Positions 8,895 to 18,992 of a DNA stretch of 64,000 nt are shown one piece after another. The notes under the pieces were generated by a model. That model was not told where the DNA came from, made no database searches, and was given only the letters and a program-made list of their open reading frames with translations. Both the position numbers and the translations under genes were made by a program. Every line of letters starts with the position of its first letter. Positions within the stretch are counted from its first letter, which is position 1. Origin of the DNA: JABFRJ01 sp031374735 (lineage in GTDB: Bacteria; Pseudomonadota; Alphaproteobacteria; Rhizobiales; Hyphomicrobiaceae); the NCBI GenBank assembly GCA_031374735.1, contig JANMGQ010000057.1, positions 18,202-82,201 on the forward strand, given 5' to 3'.

Positions 8895-9683
8895 CTAGAC
8901 GGCGCGCAAAAGCCGCTCGAGTGTTGCAAGCGTCGACAGATCGAGCCGCCCGTCGCAGCGCTGGGGTCGGTAATGGCGCTGGAACGCCTGCACAACGCGT
9001 TCGGTCAAAGCATCGTAAATGCCTGTCACCGGCAGATGATAGCCAAAGGCTGCAAACATCTGCTGGGCAGCTGCCACGCTTGCGCCCTCGTCCCCAGGAT
9101 TGAGTTGACCCGCCTTGACTTGCGGCAGAGGCGATGGCTGAACCCACAGACCAATCCCGGCTTCAGCCAGGCGCGGCCAAGGGAATTTCTCGCCCGGATC
9201 GATCTTGCGCATTGGCGCGATGTCGGAGTGGGCGAGAATGCGCGACGGCGGAATGGCGTTGCGAACAACAATGTCGCGAGACAGAGCGATCACGGCGGCA
9301 ATCTGGGCATTGGGGAAGTCGTGGTAGCCATCCTCGTGCCCGGGATTTTGAATTTCGATGCCGACCGACGCCGAGTTCAGATCCGTTTCGCCATGCCAGC
9401 AGGACACGCCCGCATGCCAGGCGCGCAAACGCTCGGGCACCATTTGTGTGACGCGGCCGTCGACGTCGACGACGTAGTGGCAGGACACCCGGCTTTCAGC
9501 CACCGCGAGCCAGCGGATGGCTTTGGCAGCCGACGCCATACCCGTATAGTGCAGCACCAGCATATCGGGCCCCGCCACGCCGCGCCGCAGCTCGTGGTTC
9601 GCGGCCGGCACAATGTCGTGCACACAACGGCTATCGGCGGCAAAATAGACCGGCACCGTCGCAGCCGTGGTGGCAGATGTCAC
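8895..9683 (-). CDS. N-acetylmuramoyl-L-alanine amidase, AmpD-like, with peptidoglycan-binding domain
   Basis: Zinc amidase of the Amidase_2 family that cleaves the MurNAc-L-Ala bond of muropeptides. In the 262-residue protein the zinc ligands are predicted as His45 (LHYTG), His152 (AHSDIAP) and Asp162 (KIDPG), matching the H/H/D set of AmpD. A PG_binding_1 domain follows at about 185-260 (NPGDEGASVAAAQQMF, VVQAFQRHYRP). No signal peptide is evident, so a cytoplasmic recycling role is likely, although the extra wall-binding domain is also seen in AmiD-like enzymes. It overlaps the DnaJ-like gene upstream by 4 bp (ATGA). Confidence 0.9.
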   Translation of the reverse strand: MTSATTAATVPVYFAADSRCVHDIVPAANHELRRGVAGPDMLVLHYTGMASAAKAIRWLAVAESRVSCHYVVDVDGRVTQMVPERLRAWHAGVSCWHGETDLNSASVGIEIQNPGHEDGYHDFPNAQIAAVIALSRDIVVRNAIPPSRILAHSDIAPMRKIDPGEKFPWPRLAEAGIGLWVQPSPLPQVKAGQLNPGDEGASVAAAQQMFAAFGYHLPVTGIYDALTERVVQAFQRHYRPQRCDGRLDLSTLATLERLLRAV

Positions 9684-10357
9684 AGTCCACGCTCCCGGGC
9701 GACGACGGCGTAGGCGTCGTTGATGGCCGCCAAGCGTCGGGTGGCAATGACGATCAATTCCGGCGGCACCCCACGGCCGATCATCAGATCGGGATGGGTT
9801 TCGCGCACCAGCTTGCGATGGCGGCGCTTGAGTTCATCGTCGGTCGCAGACGGGGCGAGGCCCAACACGTCGTAGGGGCTTTCGGGATCAGCAATAAAGT
9901 GTGCGCGCTCGTGGCGATACTCACTGCTGCTCAACCCGAACAGCCGCGCGACGGTCGCCAAAAACGCATCTTCGGCCGGATGTAGAACACGATCCGCTGT
10001 GGCGATATGCAAGAGGCTCGCGAGCACATCTCGCAAGACAGCCCGGTCGCGACCAACAGCACGCGCGATCTGCTCCGCGTAGCTTTCGTAGCCGGCGGTA
10101 TCCTGCTGTGCGAGCTCGAACAGGCGCGTGACATTGCGGGCTTCGCGTGGCTCGACCCGAAACGCCCGCTGAAAGGCCTCAACCTCAACGCCAACTACGA
10201 TCCCGTCAGCTTTTGCCATTTTGGCGGCCAATGCCACCACGGCCGCGGTGAACGCGACGGACAATTGACGCTCGGAGGCGAGTACAACGCCACCCGTCGT
10301 CTGCCCCGCAGGCGCGGGCGCAGCGAACCAATCGGCGACTGAAGTCCACAAGCTCAT
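9680..10357 (-). CDS. TerB-like/J-domain co-chaperone (DjlA-like)
   Basis: The 225-residue protein joins an N-terminal TerB-like helical domain (about 30-150, with acidic motifs KADGIV and TADRVLHPAED) to a C-terminal J domain (160-225) containing the HPD tripeptide at 188-190. The J domain would stimulate DnaK ATPase. There is no clear membrane anchor, unlike E. coli DjlA; the hydrophobic stretch at 33-47 is short. It is the first gene of a two-gene unit with the amidase, which links it loosely to envelope maintenance. Confidence 0.85.
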   Translation of the reverse strand: MSLWTSVADWFAAPAPAGQTTGGVVLASERQLSVAFTAAVVALAAKMAKADGIVVGVEVEAFQRAFRVEPREARNVTRLFELAQQDTAGYESYAEQIARAVGRDRAVLRDVLASLLHIATADRVLHPAEDAFLATVARLFGLSSSEYRHERAHFIADPESPYDVLGLAPSATDDELKRRHRKLVRETHPDLMIGRGVPPELIVIATRRLAAINDAYAVVARERGL

Positions 10358-10544
10358 GTCGGAGCCCTACTCTAATTCGCAGCACAACCCCATGGCGCTT
10401 TATGACGTTTTACGGCCTTTTGCGGTCCATTGCTGCCGACTTTTGGTCGCGCGCCACGCATAGCACGGGTCGCATCTGTGACGCTGTCCAAGCCGCGGCG
10501 CGGCGTGGTAGCAAACCAGACGTCCCGCATTCAGGCCCACTCCC

Positions 10545-11729
10545 ATGCTTCAGATCCTCAAAGGCGTCCGTATCATTGACGTGACGGCCGTCATCCTTGG
10601 CCCCTACGCGGCCCAGATCCTCGGCGATCTCGGCGCCGACGTGATCAAGATCGAGCCGCCCGAGGGCGACAGCATGCGCCCGATTGCGCCGCTCGCCGAC
10701 AACGGCCTCTCGCACATCTTCGCCAATACCAACCGCAACAAGCGCTCGGTCTGCCTCGATCTCAAGAGCGACAGCGGCAAAACCGCTCTGCGCAGGCTGA
10801 TCCCGACCGGCGATGTGCTCATGCACAACATGCGTCAGGATGCGCTCGACAAGCTCGGCTTCAGCTTCGAGGCCGTGCGCAAGATCAAGCCTGACATCAT
10901 CTATTGTGCCGCCAACGGCTATGGCCGTGACGGCCCTTATGCCGGCCGCCCCGCCTACGATGACGTCATTCAGGCGGCGTCGGGTGTCGCGGGGCTGTTC
11001 CAGTTGCGCGACGGCGAGGCTCGTTATGTGCCCTCCATCGTTGCCGACAAAGTCACCGGCCTGCACCTCGCTTATGCCGTGCTCGCAGCCCTGCTGCACA
11101 AGGAGCGCACGGGCGAGCCCCCAGGATATGTGGAAATCCCCATGTTCGAGACCATGGTGGCCTTTGCCATGACCGAGCACATGGGGGCTGCCTCCTGGGG
11201 CGCACCGGCAACGGAAGGCTATGCCCGCGTCGTCTCGCCCGATCGCAAACCCTATCGCACCAAGGACGGCTTTATCGGCGTGCTTCCGTACGCCGAGGAC
11301 AAGTGGGTCAAGGTGCTCACCGAGATCGGGTTGGCCGACGTCGCAAAGCAGGCCTGGTTCAAGAACCCCACCGAACGCTCGAGCCGGATCGGCGAACTCT
11401 ATAGCATGCTGACCAAGGCACTGCCGGCGCGCACCACGGCCGAGTGGTGCGAGACATTCATGCGCCTCGACGTGCCACATTCGCCGGTCAACACGCCAAC
11501 GCAGTTGCTTACCGACCCGCACCTCCAAGCCGTGCATTTCTTTGAGCCGGACTTCGCGGCCGACACCCCCATGCAACGCAGTTTGCGGGCACCTGTGTTG
11601 TTCGGCGGTCTCGATACGACGTCTGATATGCCGCCGCCGGCACTTGGCGAGCACACCGAGAGCGTGCTGCGCGAGATCGGCATGAGCGAGGCCGAGATCG
11701 CAGCGGCCAAACCGAAGGCGACGCGGTAA
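10545..11729 (+). CDS. CaiB/BaiF family (class III) CoA-transferase
   Basis: Transfers CoA between carboxylic acids through an aspartyl-CoA intermediate. The 394-residue protein has the family start LKGVRIIDVT, GADVIKIEPPEGD, and RPAYDDVIQAASG, where Asp139 is the likely nucleophile. Length is typical. The substrate pair cannot be told from sequence; no acyl-CoA dehydrogenase is adjacent. A sulfatase gene begins 45 bp downstream on the same strand, so the two may be co-transcribed. Confidence 0.92.
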   Translation: MLQILKGVRIIDVTAVILGPYAAQILGDLGADVIKIEPPEGDSMRPIAPLADNGLSHIFANTNRNKRSVCLDLKSDSGKTALRRLIPTGDVLMHNMRQDALDKLGFSFEAVRKIKPDIIYCAANGYGRDGPYAGRPAYDDVIQAASGVAGLFQLRDGEARYVPSIVADKVTGLHLAYAVLAALLHKERTGEPPGYVEIPMFETMVAFAMTEHMGAASWGAPATEGYARVVSPDRKPYRTKDGFIGVLPYAEDKWVKVLTEIGLADVAKQAWFKNPTERSSRIGELYSMLTKALPARTTAEWCETFMRLDVPHSPVNTPTQLLTDPHLQAVHFFEPDFAADTPMQRSLRAPVLFGGLDTTSDMPPPALGEHTESVLREIGMSEAEIAAAKPKATR

Positions 11730-11774
11730 AGGTCAGTGCGAAGACGATCAATCCAACCCGCACAAGGCTCGACC

Positions 11775-14054
11775 ATGGCCGCAGATCCATTTCGCGGAAA
11801 GATTGGCGCGACCGTCAAGGACTCGACCCCCTGGTGGCCAGATGAGGCCAAAGCCCCCAAGGGCGCACCAAACATTCTGGTGGTGCTGTTCGACGACGTC
11901 GCGTTCTCGGACTTCGGTTGTTATGGATCGCCCATCGCGACGCCCGTGATCGACAAGATTGCGGCCGATGGTTTGCGCTACACGGGCTTTCACACGACCG
12001 CCATGTGTTCGACCACGCGTGCCGCCCTGTTGACGGGTCGCAATCACCACGCGGTCGGTGTCGGGTGCCTCGCAAACTTCGACACAGGCTTTCCCGGATA
12101 CCGCGGCAAGATCGCGCGAGACGCCGGCACCATCGCCGAAATGCTGAAGCCGCAGGCCTATCGCAGCTACATGGTCGGCAAGTGGCACGTCACGCCCTTG
12201 ACCGAGACGGGCGCAACGGGTCCGTTCGATGGCTGGCCACTCGGGCGTGGGTTCGACCGCTTCTACGGTTTCATGGATGCCGAGACCGACCAGTACGCCC
12301 CCGAATTGGTGCTCGACAACACTGCCATCGATGCACCGGGAACCTCTGGAACCGGCTATCATCTGACAGCTGATCTTGTCGATCAGTCGATCCGCTTCAT
12401 CGCCGATCACACAGCGGACCGCCCGCACGCGCCATGGCTATGCTGGCTTGCGCTCGGCGCCTGCCACGCACCGCATCAGGCCCCGCGCGATCTGATCCTG
12501 AAATACGACCAGATGTTCGCCGACGGCTGGGACGTCGAGCGAGAACGCCGCATCATCAGGCAAAAAGCGCTCGGCCTGATCCCGCCCCAGACGCAGCTGC
12601 CGCCCCGCAACGACGGTGTGCAGGCCTGGGACACACACTCAGCCGATGAGCGAAAAGTGTTCACGCGTCTGCAAGCCGCCTATGCCGCCATGTTGGACCA
12701 TGCCGACCAGCATCTCGGCCGACTGATGGCGTTCCTCGAAACAGCGGGCGTAAGGGACAATACGCTGGTCATTGTCATGTCGGACAACGGCGCCAGTCAG
12801 GAAGGCGGGCCACGCGGCATGGTCAACGCCATGGGGCCCTACAATTTCAAGCCGGAGCCGATGGAAGAAAAGCTCGCGCGGATCGACGAGATCGGCGGGC
12901 CCAACACGCATTCGAACTTTCCGCTCGGCTGGGCAATGGCAGCCAACACGCCGCTCAGACGTTACAAACAGAACACGCACGGCGGTGGCATTCGCGATCC
13001 ACTAATCCTGTCGTGGCCAAAGGGCCTGGCCACGCGCGGCGGATTGCGCCACCAGTTCTGTCACGCATCAGACCTTGTACCGACCATCCTCGACGTCATC
13101 GGCCTGTCACCACCCTCGCAGGTCAATGGTCTCACGCAAAAGCCGCTTGACGGCGCGAGCTTTGCGCCGAGCCTGAAAGACCCCAATGCGCCCGCGCGCA
13201 ACAAGCCACAATACTTCGAGATGTTCGGCCATCGCGGCATCTGGTCTGCGGGTTGGAAGGCGGTGGCCTATCATCCGCCCGGCGCGCCGTTCGATGCGGA
13301 TCGGTGGGAGTTGTATCATCTCGACGAAGATTTCTCGGAAACGACAGATCTTGCGGCCCAACAGCCGGAACGGCTGCAAGCCCTCATGGCCCAGTGGTGG
13401 GTGGAAGCCGAGCGCAATCAGGTGCTGCCGCTCGACGATCGCTTCGGCGAGCGCTTCGCGCTCAATGCGGCGCGCTATCATGGCCAGCGCCAGACGTTCG
13501 TGTTCCACAAGGGCGTCGGCCATGTGCCAACCGATGTCGCACCCGACGTGAGGAGCCGCAGCTACACGATTGAGGCCGATGTCGAGATCCCGTCGCCCGG
13601 AGCTGAGGGCGTCCTGATCGCCCATGGCGACGCGACGTCTGGCTACACGCTGTTCGTGCATGGCGGCCGTCTCGTGCACGACATGAACATCGGCTCGACG
13701 CATGTCGTCGTGACATCCGACAGCCCCGTGCCATCGGGGCCGTGCCGACTTGGCGTGCGTGTACGCCGCCTGACGCGGGAGCGCCCGCCGAAGCCCGGCA
13801 TAGGCGCCGGCATCACGCAGCTGACCTTGTTGATCAACGGCGTGCCGTCAGGCTCGATCGAGACGCCGCTGTCGTTCGTGAACTTCGTGTCGTGGTCGGG
13901 CCTCGACATCGGCCGCGACCGGTCGAGCCCCGTTGGCGACTATGTCGCGCCGTTCGAATTCACGGGCGCCTTGAAGCGCGTGACGGTTGTCATGGACGAT
14001 GATCAGGCACTTGATGCAGACGGGGTCGCACGGGCGCAGATGGCGCGGCAGTAG
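11775..14054 (+). CDS. Arylsulfatase-like type I sulfatase
   Basis: Predicted hydrolase of sulfate esters in the alkaline phosphatase superfamily. From ATG 11775 it is 759 residues; an upstream GTG (11736) adds 13 atypical residues. Metal-binding Asp40-Asp41 (LFDDVAFSDFGCYG) and the nucleophile motif CSTTRAALLTGRNHH (Cys78) are in the expected order, followed by KWHVTP, SDNGAS and HGGGIRDP. A LamG-like beta domain seems to occupy about 560-755. The formylglycine core has Thr where Pro or Ala is usual (Cys-Ser-Thr-Thr-Arg), so cysteine maturation needs care. No signal peptide is obvious. Confidence 0.88.
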   Translation: MAADPFRGKIGATVKDSTPWWPDEAKAPKGAPNILVVLFDDVAFSDFGCYGSPIATPVIDKIAADGLRYTGFHTTAMCSTTRAALLTGRNHHAVGVGCLANFDTGFPGYRGKIARDAGTIAEMLKPQAYRSYMVGKWHVTPLTETGATGPFDGWPLGRGFDRFYGFMDAETDQYAPELVLDNTAIDAPGTSGTGYHLTADLVDQSIRFIADHTADRPHAPWLCWLALGACHAPHQAPRDLILKYDQMFADGWDVERERRIIRQKALGLIPPQTQLPPRNDGVQAWDTHSADERKVFTRLQAAYAAMLDHADQHLGRLMAFLETAGVRDNTLVIVMSDNGASQEGGPRGMVNAMGPYNFKPEPMEEKLARIDEIGGPNTHSNFPLGWAMAANTPLRRYKQNTHGGGIRDPLILSWPKGLATRGGLRHQFCHASDLVPTILDVIGLSPPSQVNGLTQKPLDGASFAPSLKDPNAPARNKPQYFEMFGHRGIWSAGWKAVAYHPPGAPFDADRWELYHLDEDFSETTDLAAQQPERLQALMAQWWVEAERNQVLPLDDRFGERFALNAARYHGQRQTFVFHKGVGHVPTDVAPDVRSRSYTIEADVEIPSPGAEGVLIAHGDATSGYTLFVHGGRLVHDMNIGSTHVVVTSDSPVPSGPCRLGVRVRRLTRERPPKPGIGAGITQLTLLINGVPSGSIETPLSFVNFVSWSGLDIGRDRSSPVGDYVAPFEFTGALKRVTVVMDDDQALDADGVARAQMARQ

Positions 14055-14220
14055 GTGCCGCCGCTGCCTGCCACCGTAGTGGCTCAAGGACCTCGACCAG
14101 CCACCACTCCGCCACGATCACATGCGAGCCCGAACGACTGGAATCGTATAAGATGAGCCGTGTGTGCAGGGGGCTGAGCCGCCACGCGCGTTGATGCGAC
14201 GAACGTAGACTCCGGGGACC

Positions 14221-15372
14221 ATGTCGATCATTAGCCGCTACATCTTCCGGCAGGCCCTTGCGGCAGTGGCGATGATCCTCGGCTCGTTGACGGTGGTGGT
14301 GTGGCTTGCAGTGGCCTTGCGCCAACTAGAATTCATGGCTTCGCAAGGCCAGACCACGGGGCTGTTTTTCAAGCTGACGGCGTTGGCCTTGCCCGGGTTG
14401 ATCTCATTCATCGCGCCGATCGCTTTGCTGATTGCCATCGTTCACACCTTGAACCGGCTGAACGGGGACAGCGAATTGATCGTCACGACAGCAGGCGGGG
14501 CGTCGACCTGGCGCTTGGCACGGCCATTGATGGTGCTGGCGCTGCTTATGGCCGTCGCCGTGTCCGCCGTCAGCCACTATTTTGGCCCCCTGGCAAACCG
14601 CGCCTTGCGAGACATCGCCTTGGAAGCCCGCGCCGATCTGATCACGCAGGTGTTGCAGGCCGGGCGGTTCACGTCGCCCGAGCCGAAGTTGACCATTCAC
14701 ATTCGCGATCGCACGGCCGACGGCGAGATGCTCGGTCTCCTCGTCAATGACGCCCGCGATGAAAAGACGACGACCAGCTATCTCGCAGAGACAGCGCGAT
14801 TGGTGCGTCAGGGCGATGCCATGTTCCTGCTTATGAACACCGGTCATATCCTACGTCGTGGCGTCGCTGGCGGCGCCGCCGAAGTTGTCATTTTCGAGCG
14901 CTACGCCGTCGATATCAATCGTTTCGATCAGAAACCTGAGGCCGGCGGCGTCGCGCAACTCAAGCCACGTGAGCGGCCGACGGATGAACTGCTGAACCCG
15001 GATCCGAACGATCCCCTTTGGCGAGATGCCCCTGGGCGCTACCGCCAGGAGTTGCACGATCGCTTTTCAGCCGTCCTCTACATCTTCGCATACGTTTTTA
15101 TTGCCCTGGCCTTCATCGGCCATCCCCAAACGACCCGCCAGAACCGGACCCTCGGTCTGGTCCTCGCAGTCTCCGCGGGCTTCGGCCTGCGGCTGGTTGG
15201 CATCAATTTTGTCAACCTCTCGGTGAAAGATCCGGGCGCGGTGAGGTTTGTTTATGCCGTACCGTTGGTCGGCATGCTGCTCGCGATGTTCGCCATTTCG
15301 TTGAATATGCGTCCGAGACTGTTTGCACGCCGGCCTGGCCGTACCGTGGTCGCACACGCGGGAGGTGTCTGA
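14221..15372 (+). CDS. lptF: LPS export ABC transporter permease LptF
   Basis: Inner-membrane half of the LptB2FG machine that lifts LPS from the inner membrane. The 383-residue protein shows the YjgP/YjgQ layout: transmembrane helices near 12-35, 55-80 and 100-120, a periplasmic beta-jellyroll region (about 125-265), then three more helices. The start ISRYIFRQ and the later GDSELIVTTAGG segment are typical of LptF. The stop is one base before the lptG start, forming lptFG. Confidence 0.93.
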   Translation: MSIISRYIFRQALAAVAMILGSLTVVVWLAVALRQLEFMASQGQTTGLFFKLTALALPGLISFIAPIALLIAIVHTLNRLNGDSELIVTTAGGASTWRLARPLMVLALLMAVAVSAVSHYFGPLANRALRDIALEARADLITQVLQAGRFTSPEPKLTIHIRDRTADGEMLGLLVNDARDEKTTTSYLAETARLVRQGDAMFLLMNTGHILRRGVAGGAAEVVIFERYAVDINRFDQKPEAGGVAQLKPRERPTDELLNPDPNDPLWRDAPGRYRQELHDRFSAVLYIFAYVFIALAFIGHPQTTRQNRTLGLVLAVSAGFGLRLVGINFVNLSVKDPGAVRFVYAVPLVGMLLAMFAISLNMRPRLFARRPGRTVVAHAGGV

Positions 15373-15373
15373 G

Positions 15374-16468
15374 ATGTTTCGTGCCCGCACACTGCGCTAT
15401 TACATCGCCAAACGCTTCTTGCTGATGATGCTCAGCGCGTTCATCGTCTGTTGCGCCCTGATTCTGCTGATTGATCTGATCGAGCTGCTGCGGCAGGCGG
15501 CTAAATACAAGATTGCGTCAACCTGGTCCGTCATTCAGATCGGCCTCCTGCGGCTGCCGTCATTTGCCGAATTGCTGCTGCCGTTTGCGGTTCTGGTTGG
15601 CGCCATCGGCGCGCTGCTCAGTCTCAGCCGCAAATCGGAGCTTGCCGTGATGCGCGCGGGTGGCATGTCGGCCTGGCAATTCATTCGTCCTGGGCTGACC
15701 GTCGCCTTCGTCATCGGCGTCCTGGCGGTCACGGTTTACAACCCCCTCGCGGCGCGCGCGCGGTCGGAATCCGACCGGCTGATGAGTGAAGTGCTTGGCC
15801 AGGATTTGAGCCTGCTGACGTCGACCAGTGGCGGCGCATGGCTGCGCCAGGACGGGGCCGACGGTCCGTCGGTCATGTCCGCCAAGGCCATTTCAAATCA
15901 AGGCCTTACACTTACCGGCGTGACGGTTTTTCAGTATGGCCGCGATGGCCGGTTCGTCGAACGGGTCGATGCCGACAGGGCCGTTCTCGGCGATGGGGTG
16001 TGGACCTTGCAAAAGGCCTCAGTCGCGCGCCCCGGTCGAGAGGCGGAGGAGTTCGCCACCTATTCGCTGAGCACGGCCCTTGATCGGGAACGCGTGCAGG
16101 ATGCGCTTGGCTCCGTCGAATCCGTGTCGATCTGGGATCTTCCGGGCGTTATTGAGATGTCCGAAAGGGCCAAGTTGCCAGCAGCCCGCTTCCGCGTTCA
16201 GTACCAAGTGTTACTAAGCCGCCCACTCCTCCTGATGGCGATGGTACTTTTGGCTGCAACTGTGTCTTTGCGGTCCTTCCGACAGGGTGGCATCCAGACT
16301 ATGGTCCTTACGGGGATGGTAGGGGGAATAGGCTTCTTTCTGCTGACCGAGGTGTCGCGCCAATTGGGTCTTGCCGGTGTTGTGCCGGCGACGATCGCGA
16401 TCTGGCTGCCCGTCTTGGTGTCCTGTATGGCGACCGTGACGGTGCTGCTGCACCAGGAGGATGGTTGA
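15374..16468 (+). CDS. lptG: LPS export ABC transporter permease LptG
   Basis: Second permease of LptB2FG, 364 residues from the ATG at 15374. An upstream in-frame start at 15323 lies inside lptF and was rejected. RYYIAKRFLLMM leads into the first helix; KSELAVMRAGGMSAWQF is the conserved cytoplasmic coupling region that contacts LptB. The periplasmic domain lies at about 135-260, followed by three C-terminal helices. The gene overlaps lptD by 8 bp. Confidence 0.93.
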   Translation: MFRARTLRYYIAKRFLLMMLSAFIVCCALILLIDLIELLRQAAKYKIASTWSVIQIGLLRLPSFAELLLPFAVLVGAIGALLSLSRKSELAVMRAGGMSAWQFIRPGLTVAFVIGVLAVTVYNPLAARARSESDRLMSEVLGQDLSLLTSTSGGAWLRQDGADGPSVMSAKAISNQGLTLTGVTVFQYGRDGRFVERVDADRAVLGDGVWTLQKASVARPGREAEEFATYSLSTALDRERVQDALGSVESVSIWDLPGVIEMSERAKLPAARFRVQYQVLLSRPLLLMAMVLLAATVSLRSFRQGGIQTMVLTGMVGGIGFFLLTEVSRQLGLAGVVPATIAIWLPVLVSCMATVTVLLHQEDG

Positions 16469-18968
16469 AGTGATGCGTCTGGCGCGGAAACCGCACGTGG
16501 TGTGCGGACCGGTGTGCGGTGGATCATACGCCCGAGAGGGCGTCGTTGAGCCTCGCGGCACCTTGAGCGCCATTTCGGCAGCTGTGGTAGCAGCTCTTCT
16601 AGCTTTGACGACACTTGTGCTACCTGCACAGGCGCAAGACCCGAGCTTGAAGGCGCAAACAGGTGCGCCAGGAAAGACGTTCAACACCCCTGGCGGCATG
16701 TTCGGCAATGCGCCGAAGATTAATTCCGCTCTGCCCCTGAACTTGACGGCCGACGAATTGGTCTATGACACGCGCGGACAGCGGGTGACGGCGCGCGGCA
16801 ACGTCGAAATCTTCTACAACAACAACGTTTTGACCGCAGACAAGATCACCTACGACCAGTCAGCAAACCTGCTGATGGCCGAAGGTAACGTGACGCTGCG
16901 CGACTCGAACAACAACATCACCCGCGCCGAGCGCCTGCGCATCACCGACGACTTCCGAGACGCCTTTGTTGAGACCATCTCCGTGGTCTCCAAGGACGAA
17001 ACTCGGATTTCCGGTGTTCGCGCCATTCGCCGTGATGGCAACGTGACGGAGTTTGAGCAGGGTAAGTTCACGCCGTGCCGCAACGAGCCGGGTCAATCGC
17101 CCCTGTGGTGCATCAGTGCTGCGCGCATTGTGCACGACCAGACAGCCGCGACGATCCAGTATCAGGATGCGCGTTTTGAACTGTTCGGCGTGCCGGTGCT
17201 CGCGCTGCCGTACTTCGAGCATGCCGACCCCTCGGTGAAGCGTCGCTCGGGCTTCCTGGCGCCACGCGTGGGATCATCGTCGACGCTCGGTCTGATCGTT
17301 GAGATCCCCTATTACTTCGCTCTGTCGCGGTCGTTCGACTTCACCTTCACGCCAGAGTACCTCTCAAAACAGGGCTTGCTCTACAAAGGCGAGTTCCGCC
17401 AGCGTACCAGCACTGGATCGTACTCGGTCAAAGGCGCGTTCATCGACCAAGACGTGACCAAGCTTCCGGGAGAGACCGACAAGAACCTCGACGGCTGGCG
17501 CGGCACGCTCGAGACACGCGGCGTTTTCTCGATCGGGTCATGGTGGAAGGCTGGCTGGGACGTGACGCTGGAAAGCGACAAGTCATTCCGCCGCTTCTAC
17601 GGCTTTGACTCGCTGCTGCAGACCGACCGCGTCAACACCATGTACCTGACCGGTCTCAGCGACCGGAACTACTTCAACGCTCAGATGTTCCACTTCGGTG
17701 GCTTGCTCACCAACGACACCGCGACGTCGACGTCTCGCGTGCATCCTGTTGTCGACTCGAACTACATCTTCTCGAACAACGTCCTCGGCGGCGAGCTCAG
17801 CTGGGCCAATCACGCCCGCAGCATGTCGCGGCCGAACCAGGATCTCATCTCGTCAGCTGGAGTGAATTACACGGATCTCGGCAAAAACACGTTCGTTGGC
17901 ACAGACACCACGCACCTCGTGACGGAGCTGTCCTGGCGCCGCAAGATCATCGACAGCATCGGGCAGACCTTCACGCCGTTTTTCAGTGTTCGCGGTGACA
18001 CCTACAGCTTCCGCGACACGCGTGATCCGACGACCGGTGTCGAAGCGCCGAACGAAACGCGTCTGTACGGCGTCGGCACAGCGGCGCTCACGTATGCCTA
18101 CCCGTTCGTGGCGCACACAAAGTCAGCCTCGCATGTGGTCGAGCCGATCGTGCAGGTTGTCTCACGCCACATGAACCGCCCGGACCAGCGTTTCCTGCCG
18201 AACGAAGACGCCAAGAGCCTCAACTTCAATGAGGGTCTTTTGTTCGATGTCTCGAAGACCTCGGGATACGACCGGGTTGACACGGGCACGCGCTTAAACA
18301 CAGGCGTTCAATACTCGTTCCAGACCAATAACGGCTTCAATGCACGCGCCGTGTTCGGGCAAAGCTTTCATCTCGCCGGCACCAACGTGTTCGCCGACCC
18401 GGGCAAGGATGTAACCTCGACAGCCACGGCCGGCTCCTTTGCCTCATCGTTCAACCCGAACAGTGGTCTTGAGTCGAACCGGTCCGACTACGTGGCTGGC
18501 CTCTACGTGTCACCGCTGCGCAACTTCTCGCTGGTGTCGCAAGCCCGCTTCGATGACCGCGACTGGACGGTGCGCCGAGTGGACACGCTGCTGTCTGGTA
18601 GCTTCGGGCCCGTGCACGGCCAAGCCATCCATAGTTACACCAGCGCTGACTCCCTCACGGCCTTCACGACGGCGCAACAGGAACTGCAGTTGTCTTTGGG
18701 CCTGAAGCTGACGGACTATTGGAGCCTGATCGGCTCGGTGCGCTACGACATCGACTCCAAGAAGATGCTGCAGGACTCGGTGACTTTGAAGTATCAGGAC
18801 GAGTGCTTTGTGTTAACGGGCACCTACACCGATACGCGCATCACAAACACCGACCAAGGTATCAAGCCGGACCAGACATTTATGCTGCGGTTTGAGTTCA
18901 AACATCTCGGTGAATTCAGCTATCGCACGGACGTCAGCAGCTTCATGTCGCGCGGCGACAATCAATAA
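16461..18968 (+). CDS. lptD: LPS-assembly outer-membrane protein LptD
   Basis: Forms the outer-membrane barrel that inserts LPS at the cell surface. The 835-residue precursor has a hydrophobic signal region (about 36-58) ending ALA-like at VLPAQAQD, an OstA/LptA-like beta-jellyroll (about 75-190, NLTADELVYDTRGQRVTARG), and a long barrel domain with PYFEHADPSVKRRSGFLAP. Cys residues near 212 (TPCRNEPG), 222 (LWCIS) and close to the C-terminus (DECFVLTG) are candidates for the structural disulfides. In related genomes surA, pdxA and rsmA follow directly; here they do not, and surA-like and rsmA lie 31 kb away. Confidence 0.94.
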   Translation: MVEVMRLARKPHVVCGPVCGGSYAREGVVEPRGTLSAISAAVVAALLALTTLVLPAQAQDPSLKAQTGAPGKTFNTPGGMFGNAPKINSALPLNLTADELVYDTRGQRVTARGNVEIFYNNNVLTADKITYDQSANLLMAEGNVTLRDSNNNITRAERLRITDDFRDAFVETISVVSKDETRISGVRAIRRDGNVTEFEQGKFTPCRNEPGQSPLWCISAARIVHDQTAATIQYQDARFELFGVPVLALPYFEHADPSVKRRSGFLAPRVGSSSTLGLIVEIPYYFALSRSFDFTFTPEYLSKQGLLYKGEFRQRTSTGSYSVKGAFIDQDVTKLPGETDKNLDGWRGTLETRGVFSIGSWWKAGWDVTLESDKSFRRFYGFDSLLQTDRVNTMYLTGLSDRNYFNAQMFHFGGLLTNDTATSTSRVHPVVDSNYIFSNNVLGGELSWANHARSMSRPNQDLISSAGVNYTDLGKNTFVGTDTTHLVTELSWRRKIIDSIGQTFTPFFSVRGDTYSFRDTRDPTTGVEAPNETRLYGVGTAALTYAYPFVAHTKSASHVVEPIVQVVSRHMNRPDQRFLPNEDAKSLNFNEGLLFDVSKTSGYDRVDTGTRLNTGVQYSFQTNNGFNARAVFGQSFHLAGTNVFADPGKDVTSTATAGSFASSFNPNSGLESNRSDYVAGLYVSPLRNFSLVSQARFDDRDWTVRRVDTLLSGSFGPVHGQAIHSYTSADSLTAFTTAQQELQLSLGLKLTDYWSLIGSVRYDIDSKKMLQDSVTLKYQDECFVLTGTYTDTRITNTDQGIKPDQTFMLRFEFKHLGEFSYRTDVSSFMSRGDNQ

Positions 18969-18992
18969 TATCGCGCTGTGACAAGCAGTGAC

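Noticed and set aside
10410..11654. Long minus-strand open frame opposite the CoA-transferase gene
   Set aside because: It mirrors a clear class III CoA-transferase; its product is His/Arg/Glu-rich with no family resemblance, as is usual for antisense frames in GC-rich genes.
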